A stretch of 5,124 nucleotides of DNA. It comes from Bifidobacteriaceae bacterium. Lineage in GTDB: Bacteria > Actinomycetota > Actinomycetes > Actinomycetales > WQXJ01. The notes beneath the pieces were generated by a model. That model had not been told where the DNA came from and did no database searches. It worked only from the letters and a program-made list of their open reading frames with translations. Location: positions 1-5,124 of the forward strand of contig JAITKC010000182.1 of assembly GCA_031278665.1 (NCBI GenBank), in the 5' to 3' direction. Positions 4,854 to 5,124 of this stretch are shown here, one piece after another (the first letter of the stretch is position 1; every line of letters begins with the position of its first letter). The position numbers and the translations under genes are program-made.

Positions 4854-5124
4854 CTATACGCCCAACACCACCAGCGCGAACGATGCCGCGCCCGGATCGG
4901 GCGTGCCGATCGAGCGGTCGCCGTGTAGTTTGGAGCGCCCGCGTTTGGCGGCGAAGGCGGCGGTCGCCTTGGCGGCGGCGTCGGCGGCCTCGGCCGCCGC
5001 CCGCCAGGCGTCGGACAGGTCCAAACCGGACGCCAAGCGGGCGGACAGGGTTTCGGCGAAGGGGAGCACGGCATCGACCATGGTTTTGTCCCCCAAAGCC
5101 GCGCCGCCGCGAGCGACGATGGCG
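4854..5124 (-). CDS. dhaL: DhaL domain of dihydroxyacetone kinase (C-terminal part, cut by the window edge)
   Basis: The last 89 residues of a DhaL (DAK2) domain, open at the right edge. DhaL is the nucleotide-binding, all-helical half of dihydroxyacetone kinases; it transfers phosphate to dihydroxyacetone held covalently by DhaK, from bound ADP (PTS type) or ATP. Visible motifs are RGGAALGDKTMVDA, matching the conserved GDKTM block, and KRGRSKLHGDRSIGTPDPGA, matching the R-x-G-R...G-[ED]-RS-x-G-x-x-DPGA segment near the C-terminus of the family. The metal-binding aspartates of the N-terminal half lie outside the window, so activity and the fused-versus-separate form cannot be judged. A TTG codon at 5096 lies within the motif and is not a start. 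Gap to the thiolase is 106 bp. Related kinases act on other ketotrioses or tetruloses, so the substrate is not certain. Confidence 0.88.
   Translation of the reverse strand, partial: AIVARGGAALGDKTMVDAVLPFAETLSARLASGLDLSDAWRAAAEAADAAAKATAAFAAKRGRSKLHGDRSIGTPDPGAASFALVVLGV

Noticed and set aside
4748..5074. N-terminal extension of the thiolase frame to 5074
   Set aside because: It overlaps the real dhaL coding region in another frame and is Pro/Arg-rich without thiolase similarity; the ATG at 4747 gives normal length and motif spacing.

Overview
The window is a high-GC bacterial segment in which every supported gene lies on the minus strand, so transcription runs from high to low coordinates. 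GC-rich codon use, Ala/Gly/Arg-rich products, GTG starts and tight gene overlaps suggest a high-GC lineage. Actinomycetota is a reasonable guess, but nothing here proves it.

Layout in transcription order: (1) the C-terminal part of a DhaL-type dihydroxyacetone kinase domain, entering from beyond the right edge and ending at 4854; (2) a 106-bp gap with a strong GC hairpin just after the dhaL stop, an operator-like dyad, and the ribosome binding site of the next gene; (3) a complete thiolase (3569-4747, 392 aa) with an intact Cys/His/Cys active site; (4) a 220-bp gap with a GC-rich 13-bp tandem repeat and a 16-bp palindrome, then a possible 17-codon leader ORF with two small hairpins, the second abutting a strong Shine-Dalgarno sequence; (5) two consecutive small hot-dog-fold (MaoC-like) proteins, 154 and 148 aa, overlapping at their stop/start codons; (6) a class III (CaiB/BaiF) CoA-transferase, 400 aa, whose GTG start overlaps the preceding stop by 4 bp; (7) after 75 bp, a complete iron-dependent alcohol dehydrogenase, 383 aa, closely resembling E. 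coli FucO (lactaldehyde reductase / 1,2-propanediol oxidoreductase), ending 11 bp before the left edge.

The two hot-dog genes and the CoA-transferase are translationally coupled and almost certainly one transcript; the dehydrogenase probably belongs to it. The thiolase is probably related in function, but the structured gap could separate or modulate expression. Together the genes look like an acyl-CoA module: CoA transfer onto an organic acid, reversible hydration or dehydration of an enoyl-/hydroxyacyl-CoA by a two-subunit hydratase, thiolytic cleavage or condensation, and an NAD-linked alcohol/aldehyde step. The substrate cannot be read from the sequence. FucO and DhaL hint at C3 metabolism of the lactaldehyde / propanediol / dihydroxyacetone type, but this is inference. 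I see no transposase, CRISPR array, tRNA, rRNA or phage feature.
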